The notes: generated by a model not told the origin, from the sequence alone. A DNA stretch of 64,000 bases from Gerris lacustris (GCA_951217055.1 OX578282.1:18415877-18479876); one strand, 5' to 3'. Numbered from the stretch's first letter, positions 47,740 to 57,776 are shown. Numbers and translations: made by a program.

Positions 47740-47870
47740 TGTTTATATAGAATCATAAAAAAAAGTAAAGCCGCTCCACAAAATAAAAGTTTAATTTTCA
47801 GAACTAGCTTTCGGCCTCTCTGCCATTATCAGCGCCGGTAAAAGGTAAAGGAAAAACCGGAGTTACACGA
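47740..47870 (-). repeat. Probable retroelement-end fragment
   Basis: The minus strand reads gcgctgataatggcagagag then gccgaaagctagttctgaaa and gtggagcggcttta. It resembles recurrent insect repeat ends with a ctgatnatgg...ggccgaaa signature. No second full copy is in the window. Confidence 0.4.
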
Positions 47871-47919
47871 GAGACAAAAAACGGACCCGGACATAGTTGT
47901 TAATAAAAGGAAGTTTGTG

Positions 47920-48028
47920 CGCATGCGTGAGAAGCAAGCAAGTTTGTGCGCATGCGTAAGAATCAAGCAAGAAACTTGCTTGATTCTTACGCATGCGCAC
48001 AAACTTGCTTGCTTCTCATGCATGGGCA
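47920..48028. repeat. Near-perfect palindrome, arms of about 52 bp
   Basis: Left arm 47920-47971 and right arm 47975-48028 pair around a 3-nt centre (aaa). The core aagtttgtgcgcatgcgtaa then gaatcaagcaag is perfectly inverted; the outer 25 bp has a few changes. The left arm also contains a direct 30-bp duplication (two copies of agtttgtgcgcatgcgt). The 66-codon minus frame here is a by-product. Confidence 0.9.
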
Positions 48029-48034
48029 AGAAGT

Positions 48035-48320
48035 AAAGGGCATAGAAAGTTGAAAATAATATGAGACTAACAATGGACTAATTATGACATACCATCCAAA
48101 TTTCATTTAAATCAGACGAGTAGTTTTTAAGATATGGGATGGGGGTCAGCAAAAAAGTTGGCGAACAGACAGACATGAGACTAAAAATGTTCCCTGTTTA
48201 AAAAAAAACGGATTTCTTTTCCCAGAATTTTCTTAAATTGGAGACAAAAAAAAATCTTTCTTCAGAATGATCACAGTGCTTTCGGTACTGTTCGGTAAAT
48301 TTGGGATAAAAATAAATTTA
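48035..48320 (-). repeat. Family B repeat, partial copy 4
   Basis: The minus strand matches the central family B blocks: ccgtttttttttaaacaggg-like, aacatttttagtctcatgtc, gatttaaatgaaatttggat, tagtccattgttagtctcat and ttcaactttctatgcc. It begins immediately after the palindrome, so the palindrome replaced its other end. Confidence 0.7.
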
Positions 48321-48324
48321 ATTA

Positions 48325-49435
48325 TGCTTTGGAAAATGATAAATTAGTTAGATAATTCATCATTATTAAACCGGTCGTTAGCACTTCACCTTTTTTTCAT
48401 TAATATGATGAACGATGAAAAAATTTAATGATTAATAGATTCTAAAATGAAAAGGAATCAAGAATATACAAGTAATTTAATACCAGGAGTAACAAAGCTG
48501 GCTAAAAATAAAATAAAAAAACCTTCAATATAACCTTAGAACCGGTTCGGTCAAGTTATCTTGACACTGAGAAAGCGAACGAAAAAAAAGGGTTACGTAT
48601 CTGTAATGGAGTAATCGATAAGGTGGTCTTTTAACCTGCAAGTGGTAGCAACCAGTTAAGATTGTTTGAAAGTGAATGGGCACTCAGTTCAGGTCTCTGG
48701 AATAATGGCGAAGTTCGGTTTAAAAGATAACGAACAGAGGAAATTGTTAAAGTGGCCCAGGAAGCCAACTAACCAAGACAAGGGCGATTTTATCACGATC
48801 TTAAAACTAAAATATTATACAAGAGTTTTTCACATCATCATAGCATCATCTTTAAAAGATGTTTACAACAACAGTAATCATAAAGTAATGTAATAAAAAA
48901 AAAACTTTCATTGGTATCTCGCACATAAAGTCATGAGAGTCGTTTATAGCTTATTAAATAATCTATTATTTTTTGTTTTGTTTTCTTTAAAGACAAAGCT
49001 TTAACAAGATCTCATTAAATATTCACACGAAATGAAAATTGTTTTTCTCTCTAAGTAATGATGCAATGCAGAAGATGTACGAGATGCTGTAATACGAGAT
49101 ACAGTTAGTCGGACATCTTTACGATTTACACATCCTATTCAGTAAGTATTAAATCCTTGATTAATGGATCTCTATAACTAAAACCACTAGTTGAGATTAA
49201 TTTCCATAAAATAATAAATTAACCAAGACATTGAGCACGACTTGATTTAAGAAGTGAAGATGGGAGAATTATTGGTCGTCAGATGGCACACTTAACACTA
49301 CTTAAGGTCCTCAATGTTTTAATTATCACACTTAGTTCCCTCACTATTTCAATCACTCTAAATCATAATTAAAATCTCGTTTTATATGAAAACTTTAAGC
49401 TATTATCTAAACAAAAAGTTTTGAATAGAATCTTT
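48325..49435. other. Background with a 75-codon frame
   Basis: 48540-48800 is slightly GC-richer and holds a plus frame (48666-48893; MKVNGHSVQVSGIMAKFG start). The first half is charged and looks protein-like; the second half is AT-biased. No domain, splice site or poly(A) signal supports a gene. The rest has no feature. Confidence 0.25.
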
Positions 49436-49439
49436 TTCC

Positions 49440-49900
49440 TTCCCCCTATACGTAGCATAGATAGAGGAAAAGTATTTTAATGGCGCGAAAATACTATTTT
49501 GAGATTTTGATGAATTTACACGTTTTATACTTCCCTGAGTGCAAAAAAAGTTTTTAAAAAAGTCTGACTACAGTCTGATATCTGTGCAACCTCGAGGAGC
49601 CTAAATTATTAGACTGATTTTGATGAGATTTCCCATACATATTCAAAAAAGAAAAGAAAATACCCCGGGCAAACATTCAACAATAGAAAATTTAACAATA
49701 ACTTTGGCGGCGCAATCTCCCTAAAAAGACGTCGAAATCGGTTTCGACGATTTTGATTTTAAAAAATCTACTTTGTAGTCCATTTAAATACGATTTGATG
49801 CCCATTAAATACTTAACCATATAAGTAGTTTTATCAGGAAACATCTAGTTCTTGAGATATTGATGAAAATAAATCCCGTTTTTTTGTTAAAAATTAAAAA
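49440..49900 (-). repeat. Family A repeat, copy 4
   Basis: Inverted relative to copy 1. Marks on the minus strand: gatttattttcatcaatatc, aactagatgtttcctg, atttaaatggactacaaa, gggagattgcgccgcc, gaaatctcatcaaaatcag, taatttaggctcctcg. This copy keeps the internal block lost from the 27.6-kb copy. Confidence 0.7.
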
Positions 49901-49985
49901 CGAAGTGTAAACAAATCATGAACTCTTTCAAAGTGTTTATTAATAAATTAAAAATTTAACGTTAAGTTTAAGAACACCATTCATT

Positions 49986-50831
49986 ATTATGATAAGTTGA
50001 GTAATGATGAAATTTTATGGCGTGTAAAAAAAATAACGCTTTAAGCCATATTAATTATAAAACGTTTCGACCCTTCGTAAGGTCATCTTCAGTCTGTTTC
50101 TGATTTATTACTAGTGTAAAATTATTTAAAATTAGTAACAGTGAAGTTATACTGAACTAACTTAAGAAGTGTTTTCAATTTTATAATAAAATTTGACAAT
50201 CTCTCATGGAGAAATAATGTATTTTAAATTTCAACTTTCAAGTTCTATCATATTATAATAAACAATCACTTCTAAGACAGCACTAATGTAAGTAAAATTT
50301 AAAATTGTCATAGTAAGACTATTATGGCTACAGAATTGTTTTAATGAAAATAAAATAAACAAAATGGTATACTTCTTTAGATTGTTACTCACCTGTGTTT
50401 TTCTTTTTTAAATATAAATGACTGTTTAAATAAATATTAAGAGAAAGGGGTGTTTAGTCCAATGTACTTTGGGACAGAGGAATATCACACTTCAGTTTTT
50501 ATAAGGGGAGTAACAGTCTAAAGAAGAACATTCCATTCACCTTCTTTAGATTGTTACTCCCCTCTGTTTCTTTTATAAGGAGAGTAACAATGTATAGAAG
50601 TGCCAAAAAATAATAAGATAACATATTAAGAGTAGAGATTCATGTTATGTTAATTTTCATAAGATTGCTAATTTTGTAATTGATTTAAGAATTGGTTGTT
50701 CGAGTAATAAATCAGAAACACACTGAAAATGATATAATGAAGGGTCGAAACTTTTCAAAATTAATATGGCTTAAAGCGTTATTTTTTTCACAAACCATAA
50801 AATTCCATCTTTACTCAACTTAACATAATAC
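49986..50831. mobile_element. TIR element with arms of about 130 bp, interrupted by M1
   Basis: Left arm 49986-50115 and right arm 50699-50831 are inverted copies: gataagttgagtaatgatga / catctttactcaacttaaca, ggcgtgtaaaaaaaataacg / cgttatttttttcacaaacc, gccatattaatt / ttaatatggc, gtttcgaccctt / agggtcgaaact, and gtttctgatttattac / gtaataaatcagaaac. No gene in the interior. The right arm is about as preserved as the left. The M1 element sits at 50366-50604. Confidence 0.85.
50366..50604 (+). mobile_element. M1 double-hairpin MITE, copy 3 (nested)
   Basis: It starts ggtatacttctttagattgt and ends aatgtatagaagtgcc, with the two internal end motifs at about 50499 and 50541 in opposite orientation. 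The spacer aacattccattcacc is shared with copies 1 and 2. Flanks are A-rich (aacaaaat and aaaaaata), so the target duplication cannot be judged. Confidence 0.8.
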
Positions 50832-51180
50832 ATTAATTAAATTAGATATAATTGGATTTACATTTATTCTCACGCTCACGATGTATAATGAAAAAGATTT
50901 GTTTGAATTGATCAGAAAAAATTAATACAAAGTTCATTACATTATAATTTAGAAGAGCATTTTTTAAGCTGAGGTTTAACTAGAAAACCCAATGGTAACT
51001 ATGGAGAAAAAGGATTAGGACTTGCCAACTTAAGACTGATTCGTCCAAAAACAGGCCTAAAACACTTTTAAAATTACAGGAAGATTTAATTTTTTTTTTT
51101 TTTGCCAAGTATACCTACAATTTAGATTTATCAATATATAATCATCCAAGAACACGGTTGAATTAGATGGTACACCAGTT
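50832..51180. other. Background
   Basis: No feature except a T run at 51089-51103. Confidence 0.45.
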
Positions 51181-51730
51181 ATTGAAAGCGAGCGTAGCGA
51201 GCTTTCTACATTCAACGAAATATGCTCCGTGTCTGTCTGTCTGTCTGTCAGTCTGTCTGTCTCTCTGTCAGTAACGTTTACGCGTGTGACGATAACTTGA
51301 GTAAAAGTTGACCGATTTAGTTGAAATTTGGTATACATGTTTCTCTTACTAATACTCAGGCTAAGTTCGTTGGACAGCGTGATCCGTCCAAGAGTTCGCG
51401 CGCAACGCTCGCGTAAACGAGAGGTACAAAAATTAAATTGGAATTTCAGGACGGGAAAAAATTCTATCATCATCTATTCGATGAGACGAACATTTTTTTC
51501 AAATAACATTTTTTACTAAAACCAACAGCGACACCGCTATGACTTAATAAAGATCGCTAAAACTATTAAAGCGGACCTAAACGTTTATAATAGAGAAAAC
51601 AACTTTTTTACCGATATCTTACGTTCTAACGGAACGATTTTAATAAAACTTCATATACACCATCTAATACACAATTCAAACAGGCATGCAAAATTTCAAC
51701 TTGATACAAGCAAAAGTCTTAGCGTAGTGA
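51181..51730 (+). repeat. Transposon remnant with tctg repeats
   Basis: It opens with a hairpin, gaaagcgagc gta gcgagctttc (51187-51209), then aaatatgctccgtgtctgtc and a (tctg)n run (about 51220-51262), then tgaccgatttagttgaaatt and ttggtatacatg. Such an order is typical of non-autonomous insect repeats. A 138-codon minus frame (51057-51473) reads through the tctg run and is an artefact. Confidence 0.6.
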
Positions 51731-52080
51731 AGAGATACATTTATAATAATTGTTTAAAAGGCGGGTGGTTAAGATTGTTATAGTCGTATAGTGTATAGGT
51801 TTGTTTAGGAAGTAAAGCTTTGTACCGAGTACCCCCACTCTTCCCCACACTACCCTCTTCCACTTATCTTGAACTATGACATTTATCGTGATTAATAAAT
51901 TTCAATATTCAGTATTTCATTGCAATACGCTCGCTTCAATGATAGAGCCACGCGATGCCTAGTATAACTGTAGATGTACGCTTCTAAGATCATCTAATAA
52001 ATGGGTACTATACGATCAATAAACAAGAACGTAAAAGATAAACAGTTACAACAAAAAAATGAGATCTAAGTAATAAATAT
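51731..52080. other. Background, possibly more transposon remnant
   Basis: ccccactcttccccacacta and cgcgatgcctagtata words, no frame, no second copy. Confidence 0.35.
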
Positions 52081-52083
52081 TGA

Positions 52084-52395
52084 ATAAGTAGTAGGGAATT
52101 TTTCCCAACATCCAACACGAAGAGAAGACTTAGAAACTATTTACCACCAAAAGCTTGGTTTAATACTTGGCAAAGTATTTATTGGAATTTCCCTCAAAAT
52201 CCATAACAAGTTGAAGGAATATGCGAGAATTTATATGACGTTAACTGCGTAATGGTCAGAAAATACTTAAAGAAGAATCTGGAGAAGGATACCCAAGACA
52301 TATTGCAACACGTGTCCACCACATTCCTAAAGAACTCATTCGAAAAACTTTGCACGCATCTCATCTCCCCCAATCATCTTCAAGATCAACTCTAG
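52084..52395 (+). pseudogene. Protein-like open frame with one internal stop, unrecognised
   Basis: One reading frame stays open for 104 codons except for a single TAA at 52204-52206. Composition differs from nearby AT-biased frames: aromatic and charged residues are mixed, with stretches such as LPPKAWFNTWQSIYWNFPQN before the stop and KKNLEKDTQDILQHVSTTFL after it. The frame ends at TAG (52393). An AATAAA lies at 52529, 134 bp downstream. No start codon or acceptor is convincing on the left. I do not recognise a family. It may be a decayed last exon, a processed pseudogene or a transposon protein fragment; chance cannot be excluded. Confidence 0.3.
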
Positions 52396-52835
52396 AACAA
52401 TTATTATTAAATTTCATCTCACCTATTATATCTAATAGAGTTAGACCGATTTAATAGCCTCATTAACATATGAATGTCTTCTTATAATTACTTTAAGCTT
52501 ATAATTAATTATTTTAACTATTTAAGTTAATAAAGACTTCAACATTTGTAATAGATATAAGTACCTTTTTTTCTAGACGTCAATATAATAAATTTTAAGT
52601 GGAAATCTTATGAAAAAAATTGTTTCAAATCTTGCATATTTATAACTCAATGCAAACATTACTCTACTAGTAAATAATAAAATGTTATATTATTTTTTTT
52701 TAAGTTCGTTCTTACTAAACACCTATAATTATAGACAGAGTGTTATTATGAATCATATTTGAGATCCGAAAGGGACTAGAAAAAAATTAAGAAGCAAGAA
52801 AACTTTTCTTCATATTCGGCTGTTCTTTATTTATT
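52396..52835. other. AT-rich background
   Basis: Contains the AATAAA at 52529-52534. Otherwise no feature. Confidence 0.45.
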
Positions 52836-52837
52836 TT

Positions 52838-53290
52838 TGCTTCCAACCTTACCAAACGTAACAGAAGCTATGTGATCGTTCTGAAGAACGAATAATTTTT
52901 AGGTCTCCGATTTAAAAAATTCCAAGACAGAAATCCATTTTTGACATCAGGGAACATTTTTGACTCGGTGTCTGTCTGTCGGTCTGTCACTCAATATTTA
53001 TGAACCAACATATCTTACAAAACTACACGCCTGATTATAATGACATTTTGGTGGTAGGTCATAATTAGCTCATTGTTGGTCTCATATAAGTTTTAACTTT
53101 CTGCGCCTATTTGTTTCTCTTCCACATGCACACAAATATATATTTATTTACACCTATAGCTTCAAAACTACTTATCTGATTTGTATAAAACTTTTATAGT
53201 TTATCGAAAGTAATCCGTAGATAGCCCCAGATTAATTTGAGCCTTCTGCGCTCTTTAACTTTTGCTAAATTGATACTTTAATTTATGTAA
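52838..53290 (+). repeat. Family B repeat, copy 5 (best reference copy)
   Basis: It runs from gcttccaaccttaccaaacg through cgttctgaagaacgaataat, gtctccgatttaaaaaattc, ttggtggtaggtcataatta and ccttctgcgctctttaactt to gctaaattgatacttta. It shows the full order of blocks seen in pieces elsewhere. The tgtctgtctgtcggtctgtc block is in the middle. A stop soon after the start removes the frame seen in the 20-kb copy. Confidence 0.8.
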
Positions 53291-53920
53291 AAAATCCAAA
53301 CAGTATTGACAGATTAAGAAAACGGGGAAAACAATTAGACAAATTAGACAATAATGGCTTGTAAAAGTATAAAATCAATAAAGTACGAGATAAGATGCGA
53401 GGAAGCTATGGGCCACACCAATTGGCAGTCTATTTAAAACTACATTCTATAAAAAAAATCTTAAAGTAAGAAAGTAATTAGCTGGATACATTTTACACTA
53501 ATTAAAATTATTCTTTAAATGTGAGGACTTTTATCATTTATACTCTTCATATCACTATTATAATTATTTTTAAAACTAAAATTATTTATGTTTCTTTTAT
53601 TTAATTCCTTAGATGATTCATTACAAATTATAAAGGATTATATATTTAAAAAGCTGATGGAAAGTCTAGATCTGTATATTGATAAGACAGTGCATAGTTT
53701 TAAGATACATTTTGTTAACAAGGCTAAGTTCAAATTTCACTAAGTTTTTCAACCTTGTTCTTTACTTATACATCTGTTTCTTTTTATTATAAACTTCTTC
53801 TATAGTTGTATTTATTATCAGAAGAGATCAGGTACACTCTTAACTCAGTGTCATGTCATATCTTTGTGTAAACAAAACTCCTACGCACTAATAAGTTAGG
53901 TTTTTCAAACCGCCCACGAC
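53291..53920. other. AT-rich background
   Basis: No feature seen. Confidence 0.5.
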
Positions 53921-53925
53921 ATCTC

Positions 53926-54635
53926 GTGGCAAGAAGAGAAAATAACAAGAAGGGTACACGCCCCTGTCAGTATCATTGTACATCAAGATACCTTTATGCT
54001 AACACAGCATCTCTCTTTGCGAATAACATTTCATTGTGGGTGTTTCGCACTGACTTTTATACATGGGATTATGGGATAACGGGCATAGTTTTAACCTCAC
54101 GTCAACTCCATTAAAAGAATTATTTTTCTTTACGGTAAGTTCTGTAGTTATTTTATCCATTTATATATTTGTGTTGAGTGGTTGTTATGTTCTGTTATTG
54201 GATCGGAGAATTTATCACGATGTTATAAAGATATTTATTAGATTCATAAAGGTATTTACTAATTTAAAGAAAGACAATAACATATTAAGTGCATATCTAA
54301 TATAAATGCAGGACAACAATATTATTACTACATAAAAATATATAAATAATGATATTGTCAAAACTAAGTTGTATGTATTTCATCGGGAGTTGTGGAACTT
54401 ACATTTATTTATTGCTTTTTCTTGTAGGTACTGAACAACACATTAGGACATTAAAATTTCAGGACGGACAGAAGGTTCAGTCACTGCACACATTCATTCT
54501 ATGTGATCATCACTGTAAAATAATTCTCTCCGTACAGAAATTAGAACAAGATATTTCGATGCTGGAACAATGGTTTCAGACAAATGTTAAACTCTGGTGA
54601 AACTGGGTTACACATTATATTATTATATTAATAAA
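53926..54635 (+). other. Candidate two-exon transcript, unrecognised
   Basis: A consensus donor (ttacg|gtaagt, intron from 54135) and a strong acceptor (gctttttcttgtag| ending at 54427) define a 293-bp intron. The second exon holds an open frame to TGA at 54598-54600, and AATAAA follows at 54630. Frames at 53926-54114 and 54063-54305 lie in or near the first exon. The first exon ends in phase 0 for the ATG at 54063, while the long second-exon frame needs phase 1, so joining does not give a long protein. It may be a non-coding RNA, or use a different first exon. Weak hairpin ccacga/tcgtgg at about 53917. Confidence 0.3.
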
Positions 54636-54639
54636 CAAA

Positions 54640-55125
54640 AGAATCAAAAGAATCAAAATATATATTAAGTTCAACAGCTTGATCACCATCAATAAATATT
54701 AAATTTAACAATTCAAATTTTATAACTTATATTCTCATGACAGTAGAAAATAAGTATTTTTGTAAATTGTCACAACTACAATCAAAATCACACAACAATA
54801 TTGGCTCTTATATTCCAATAAACATTACACTGAATCAATGTTATTTAAGTGTATGATCAGTTGTAATTTCATAGCGTCCATCAATAACTAAATTAATTGT
54901 CGAAAACAATATTGTAAACCTCACATCGCAATAATAATATACATGTACTGTACATAGTAGTAAAAAGGTGTATAGTATATTATATAGATACTATACCTAT
55001 AGATAATTATCCAACCGCAATACATTAAAGTAGTGCATGGTTAATATTACATATTAATACTATGTACTTAGGAAATAACGAAGTTACAAATAAATTATAA
55101 TTTACTTTATACCATGTATATAAAA
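54640..55125. other. AT-rich background with a hairpin
   Basis: ggtgtatagtat and atactatacc (54986-55015) form a hairpin. Nothing else seen. Confidence 0.45.
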
Positions 55126-55127
55126 AT

Positions 55128-55560
55128 TACTTTATCTACGATTGATACGAAATATAAACATTGTATCTCTGTTTAGATGCGTAGAAAGTGATTCTTTACG
55201 TACTTGTATTCATTGCGCATGCGCGTCTCATAGTTCTGAAGAATTCCTCTTCTTAACCACCCTAGGGCGGTAAAGAAGAGGAATTCTTCAGCTTTACGCA
55301 CGATTACCGAGTTTGTTTACATTTAACAAAACTAATTTGCTATTATTTTATTAAAGTAACTGTTTATATAGAGTTTTTAGTGAAAAACAATGAGTGACTT
55401 AAGTGACTGACGAAAATGTGGAGAATAATACTCCTCCAGAAATAATTAATTCGGAAAAAATACAACTCAAGAATTAATGCCATCTTTATCAAGAGAGAGA
55501 TACGAACTTACATACAGCAAGTTTATTTTTTTCTGTATTTATTATTTAAATTTAACAATC
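55128..55560 (+). repeat. Family F promoter-like module, copy 1
   Basis: Order: ctacgattgatacgaaatat, agatgcgtagaaagtgattc, the palindrome tgcgcatgcgc (55214-55224; matches the GCGCATGCGC core bound by NRF1-type factors), a perfect 19-bp hairpin (55236-55291), then tagtgaaaaacaatgagtga with an ATG at 55390. The frame after ATG (MSDLSD) stops at once because of a small deletion relative to copy 2. Further on, PSLSRERYELTYSKF is readable. The Y..xY..F pattern is reminiscent of the N-terminal part of tyrosine-recombinase-like proteins of Crypton-type elements; this is inference. Confidence 0.75.
55236..55291. other. Perfect 19-bp hairpin in family F
   Basis: ctgaagaattcctcttctt and aagaagaggaattcttcag pair perfectly around an 18-nt loop. 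In copy 2 (about 55803-55845) the stem is shorter and imperfect. Confidence 0.85.
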
Positions 55561-55712
55561 GTAGATAAAGTAAGGTACGCAACTCGTGCGAAAACGGCAT
55601 TTTGCATTGCTCGTGTGGTTTTACTACCCTCGCTGTCGCTCGGGTGCAATCTCCACACTCGCATGCAAAATGCTACTTTCCACACTCGACGCGTAATGTA
55701 CTTTTATCTACG
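55561..55712. mobile_element. Small TIR element at the family F junction, copy 1
   Basis: gtagataaagtaaggtacgc and its inverse acgcgtaatgtacttttatctac-like right end pair, as do gcattttgca and tgcaaaatgc. The centre holds ccctcgctgtcgctcggg. About 150 bp. The element separates family F copies 1 and 2. Confidence 0.75.
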
Positions 55713-56130
55713 ATTGATACGAAATATAAACATTATATTTCTGTTTAGATGCGTAGAAAGTGATTCTTTACGTACTTGTATTCATTGCGCATGCGCGTTT
55801 AATAATTCCTTCTTTTCCACCCTTGTGCGGTAAAAAAGAAGAATTTATCACCTTAAACGCACGATTAGCAAGTTTGTTTACATTTAACAAAACTAATTTG
55901 CTGTTTGTTTAATTAAAATAACTGTTTACATCAAGTTTTTAGTGAAAAACAATGATTGATTTAAGTGATTACGACGAAAATGAGGAGAATAATACTCTTC
56001 CCGAAATAATTAATACGGCACAAAATCCAACTAATAAATTAATGTCATCTTAATCAAAAGAGAAATACGAACTTGCATACAGGAAGTTTATTAAAAATTT
56101 GTTTCTGTATTTATTATTAAAAACCAACAA
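55713..56130 (+). repeat. Family F promoter-like module, copy 2
   Basis: Tandem to copy 1, about 570 bp downstream. It keeps gattgatacgaaatataaac, tgcgcatgcgc (near 55788) and the ATG at 55952. The frame from 55952 runs 33 codons (MIDLSDYDENEENNTLPE start, very acidic) to TAA at 56051. After the stop, SKEKYELAYRKFIK is readable, so the original protein probably continued. Three copies share this start region. No downstream catalytic domain is present in the window. Confidence 0.75.
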
Positions 56131-56132
56131 AC

Positions 56133-56250
56133 TTAGATAAAGTACGGTACGCAACTCGTGCGAAAACGGCATTTTGCTTTGCTCGTTTTTTTTTTTTATT
56201 ACCCGAGCGATGCAAAATGCTACTTTCCGCACTAGATACAAAATGTACTA
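56133..56250. mobile_element. Small TIR element at the family F junction, copy 2
   Basis: cttagataaagtacggtacg, gcattttgctttgctcg and the inverse gatgcaaaatgctacttt, with a T run in the middle. Same element as 55561-55712, more diverged. Confidence 0.7.
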
Positions 56251-56279
56251 TTACACTATTCCAAAATAATGATCTCTGA

Positions 56280-56475
56280 AATAATTCGGGGATAATTGAC
56301 CGAACGAAGTGACGTCTGTTTCAAATCGACATTCAACCATTTGGCATTTCGTCTGTTTGTCAATTAGTTTGTTTCTCAGTCATGGTCATGACCTAACGCA
56401 TTGTTCGACTTTTTTCAAATTTGGCAGGAATGTTTCTAGTAGTCATAAAAATCGATGAATTTTTAATTTATTTTT
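56280..56475 (+). repeat. Probable transposon remnant
   Basis: gataattgaccgaacgaagt then gacgtctgtttcaaatcgac and tcagtcatggtcatgaccta are typical of insect transposon remnants (receding tcgtctgtttgtc block). No second copy in the window. Confidence 0.4.
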
Positions 56476-56479
56476 TAAA

Positions 56480-57415
56480 GCGGTATTTACCGTTCACTGA
56501 ACAACACCATTTATTTGATTTTTAGTCTTTATAAATTCAAACTTTTTTTCCTCTTTTCCGCTTCTAAATTACATTATAGATACGGATTGGAATTAAAACT
56601 TATTATAAAAGATATTTATTATTCATAACTAAACAAAGAGTTATTTTTATAAATTAGTTGATTTTATAAATTGTTAAATTTCAACATAATCTTGCACTCA
56701 TGAATAAGTTAATTCTTTATTTTTACACTTAACCAATACAAATGATGTAAAAAGTTTTATTGATAGTAGAAAAATAAATGATTTTGATAAGATTGATTGA
56801 TTTACAGATATGTTATCACTACGCGGATTTATTTTTATTATTATTAATAAATTTTAGTGTTTATCATTACTAAGAGAGGATAAATTATCATGTATTTATT
56901 TTATAGCTAAGATATTAGCTACATGTATTGACAAAGGACGAAGATGGCCAATAAGATTGATGTTACAAATTTCAATTGATGTAGCACTCTAAAAGTTTCA
57001 AGGTACAGTATAAAACCATTCTATTTGAATTTATCAGTGAAGGAAGACGATGCAAGGTACAAGAAATTATCGAGGTACGAAGAATCGCCATGAGACAGGT
57101 TAGAAGCGAGAAAAGCTTCCTTGGAGTTGATCCAACACAGGGTGTGGCTCCAACACTTCAGGTATGCCAACCAAACAATAAAAGACTTTAACAGACCGAT
57201 ACTCTTGATGGAACCGAAAAAAAGCCTTTGACAATGTCGACCAATAACTTACCCAGATAGGAAATATGTAACTTAACTCGACATCTGCGCATTTAGAAAA
57301 TAATGTCCACATTCATAATGATTGTAGCGAATCAAGAGAAAAAAAAAGGTTTTCTTTGTAGGTTCTGAAATCAAGCACATATTTTACTTCATACTGTTTA
57401 TAGCTTCAACTTAAT
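56480..57415. other. Background with overlapping short frames at 56985-57312
   Basis: A plus frame, stop to stop, at 56985-57195 (purine-rich centre, GRRCKVQEIIEVRRIAMRQV) and a minus frame at 57100-57312 overlap. A cag|gtatgc donor-like word lies near 57158. Neither matches a family I know. Possibly chance. Confidence 0.2.
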
Positions 57416-57550
<135 letters not shown>

Positions 57551-57683
57551 GTTACAAAAACCAAAAACATTTGTTAAGTCACTTAAATGTTTAAACTTAA
57601 TACAATTAAAATATATTAGGAATAACAATAAATAGAAACCACCATGCATAACTTTTTTATTTTTACTAAGTTACCAATATATT

Positions 57684-57686
<3 letters not shown>

Positions 57687-57771
<85 letters not shown>
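57687..57771 (+). repeat. (TA)n microsatellite
   Basis: Pure TA dinucleotides. 57551-57686 is plain AT-rich sequence. Confidence 0.98.

Positions 57772-57776
<5 letters not shown>

Noticed and set aside
47829..48029. 66-codon minus-strand frame
   Set aside because: It lies in a DNA palindrome, so the frame reflects symmetry rather than coding.
51057..51473. 138-codon minus-strand frame, the longest in the window
   Set aside because: Its centre is the translation of the (tctg)n run (DRETDRLTDRQTDTE) in a transposon remnant. No domain, and no support on either side.
55477..55833. 118-codon plus-strand frame as a gene
   Set aside because: It runs from family F copy 1 through a small TIR element into copy 2; only its first residues resemble the family F protein start.
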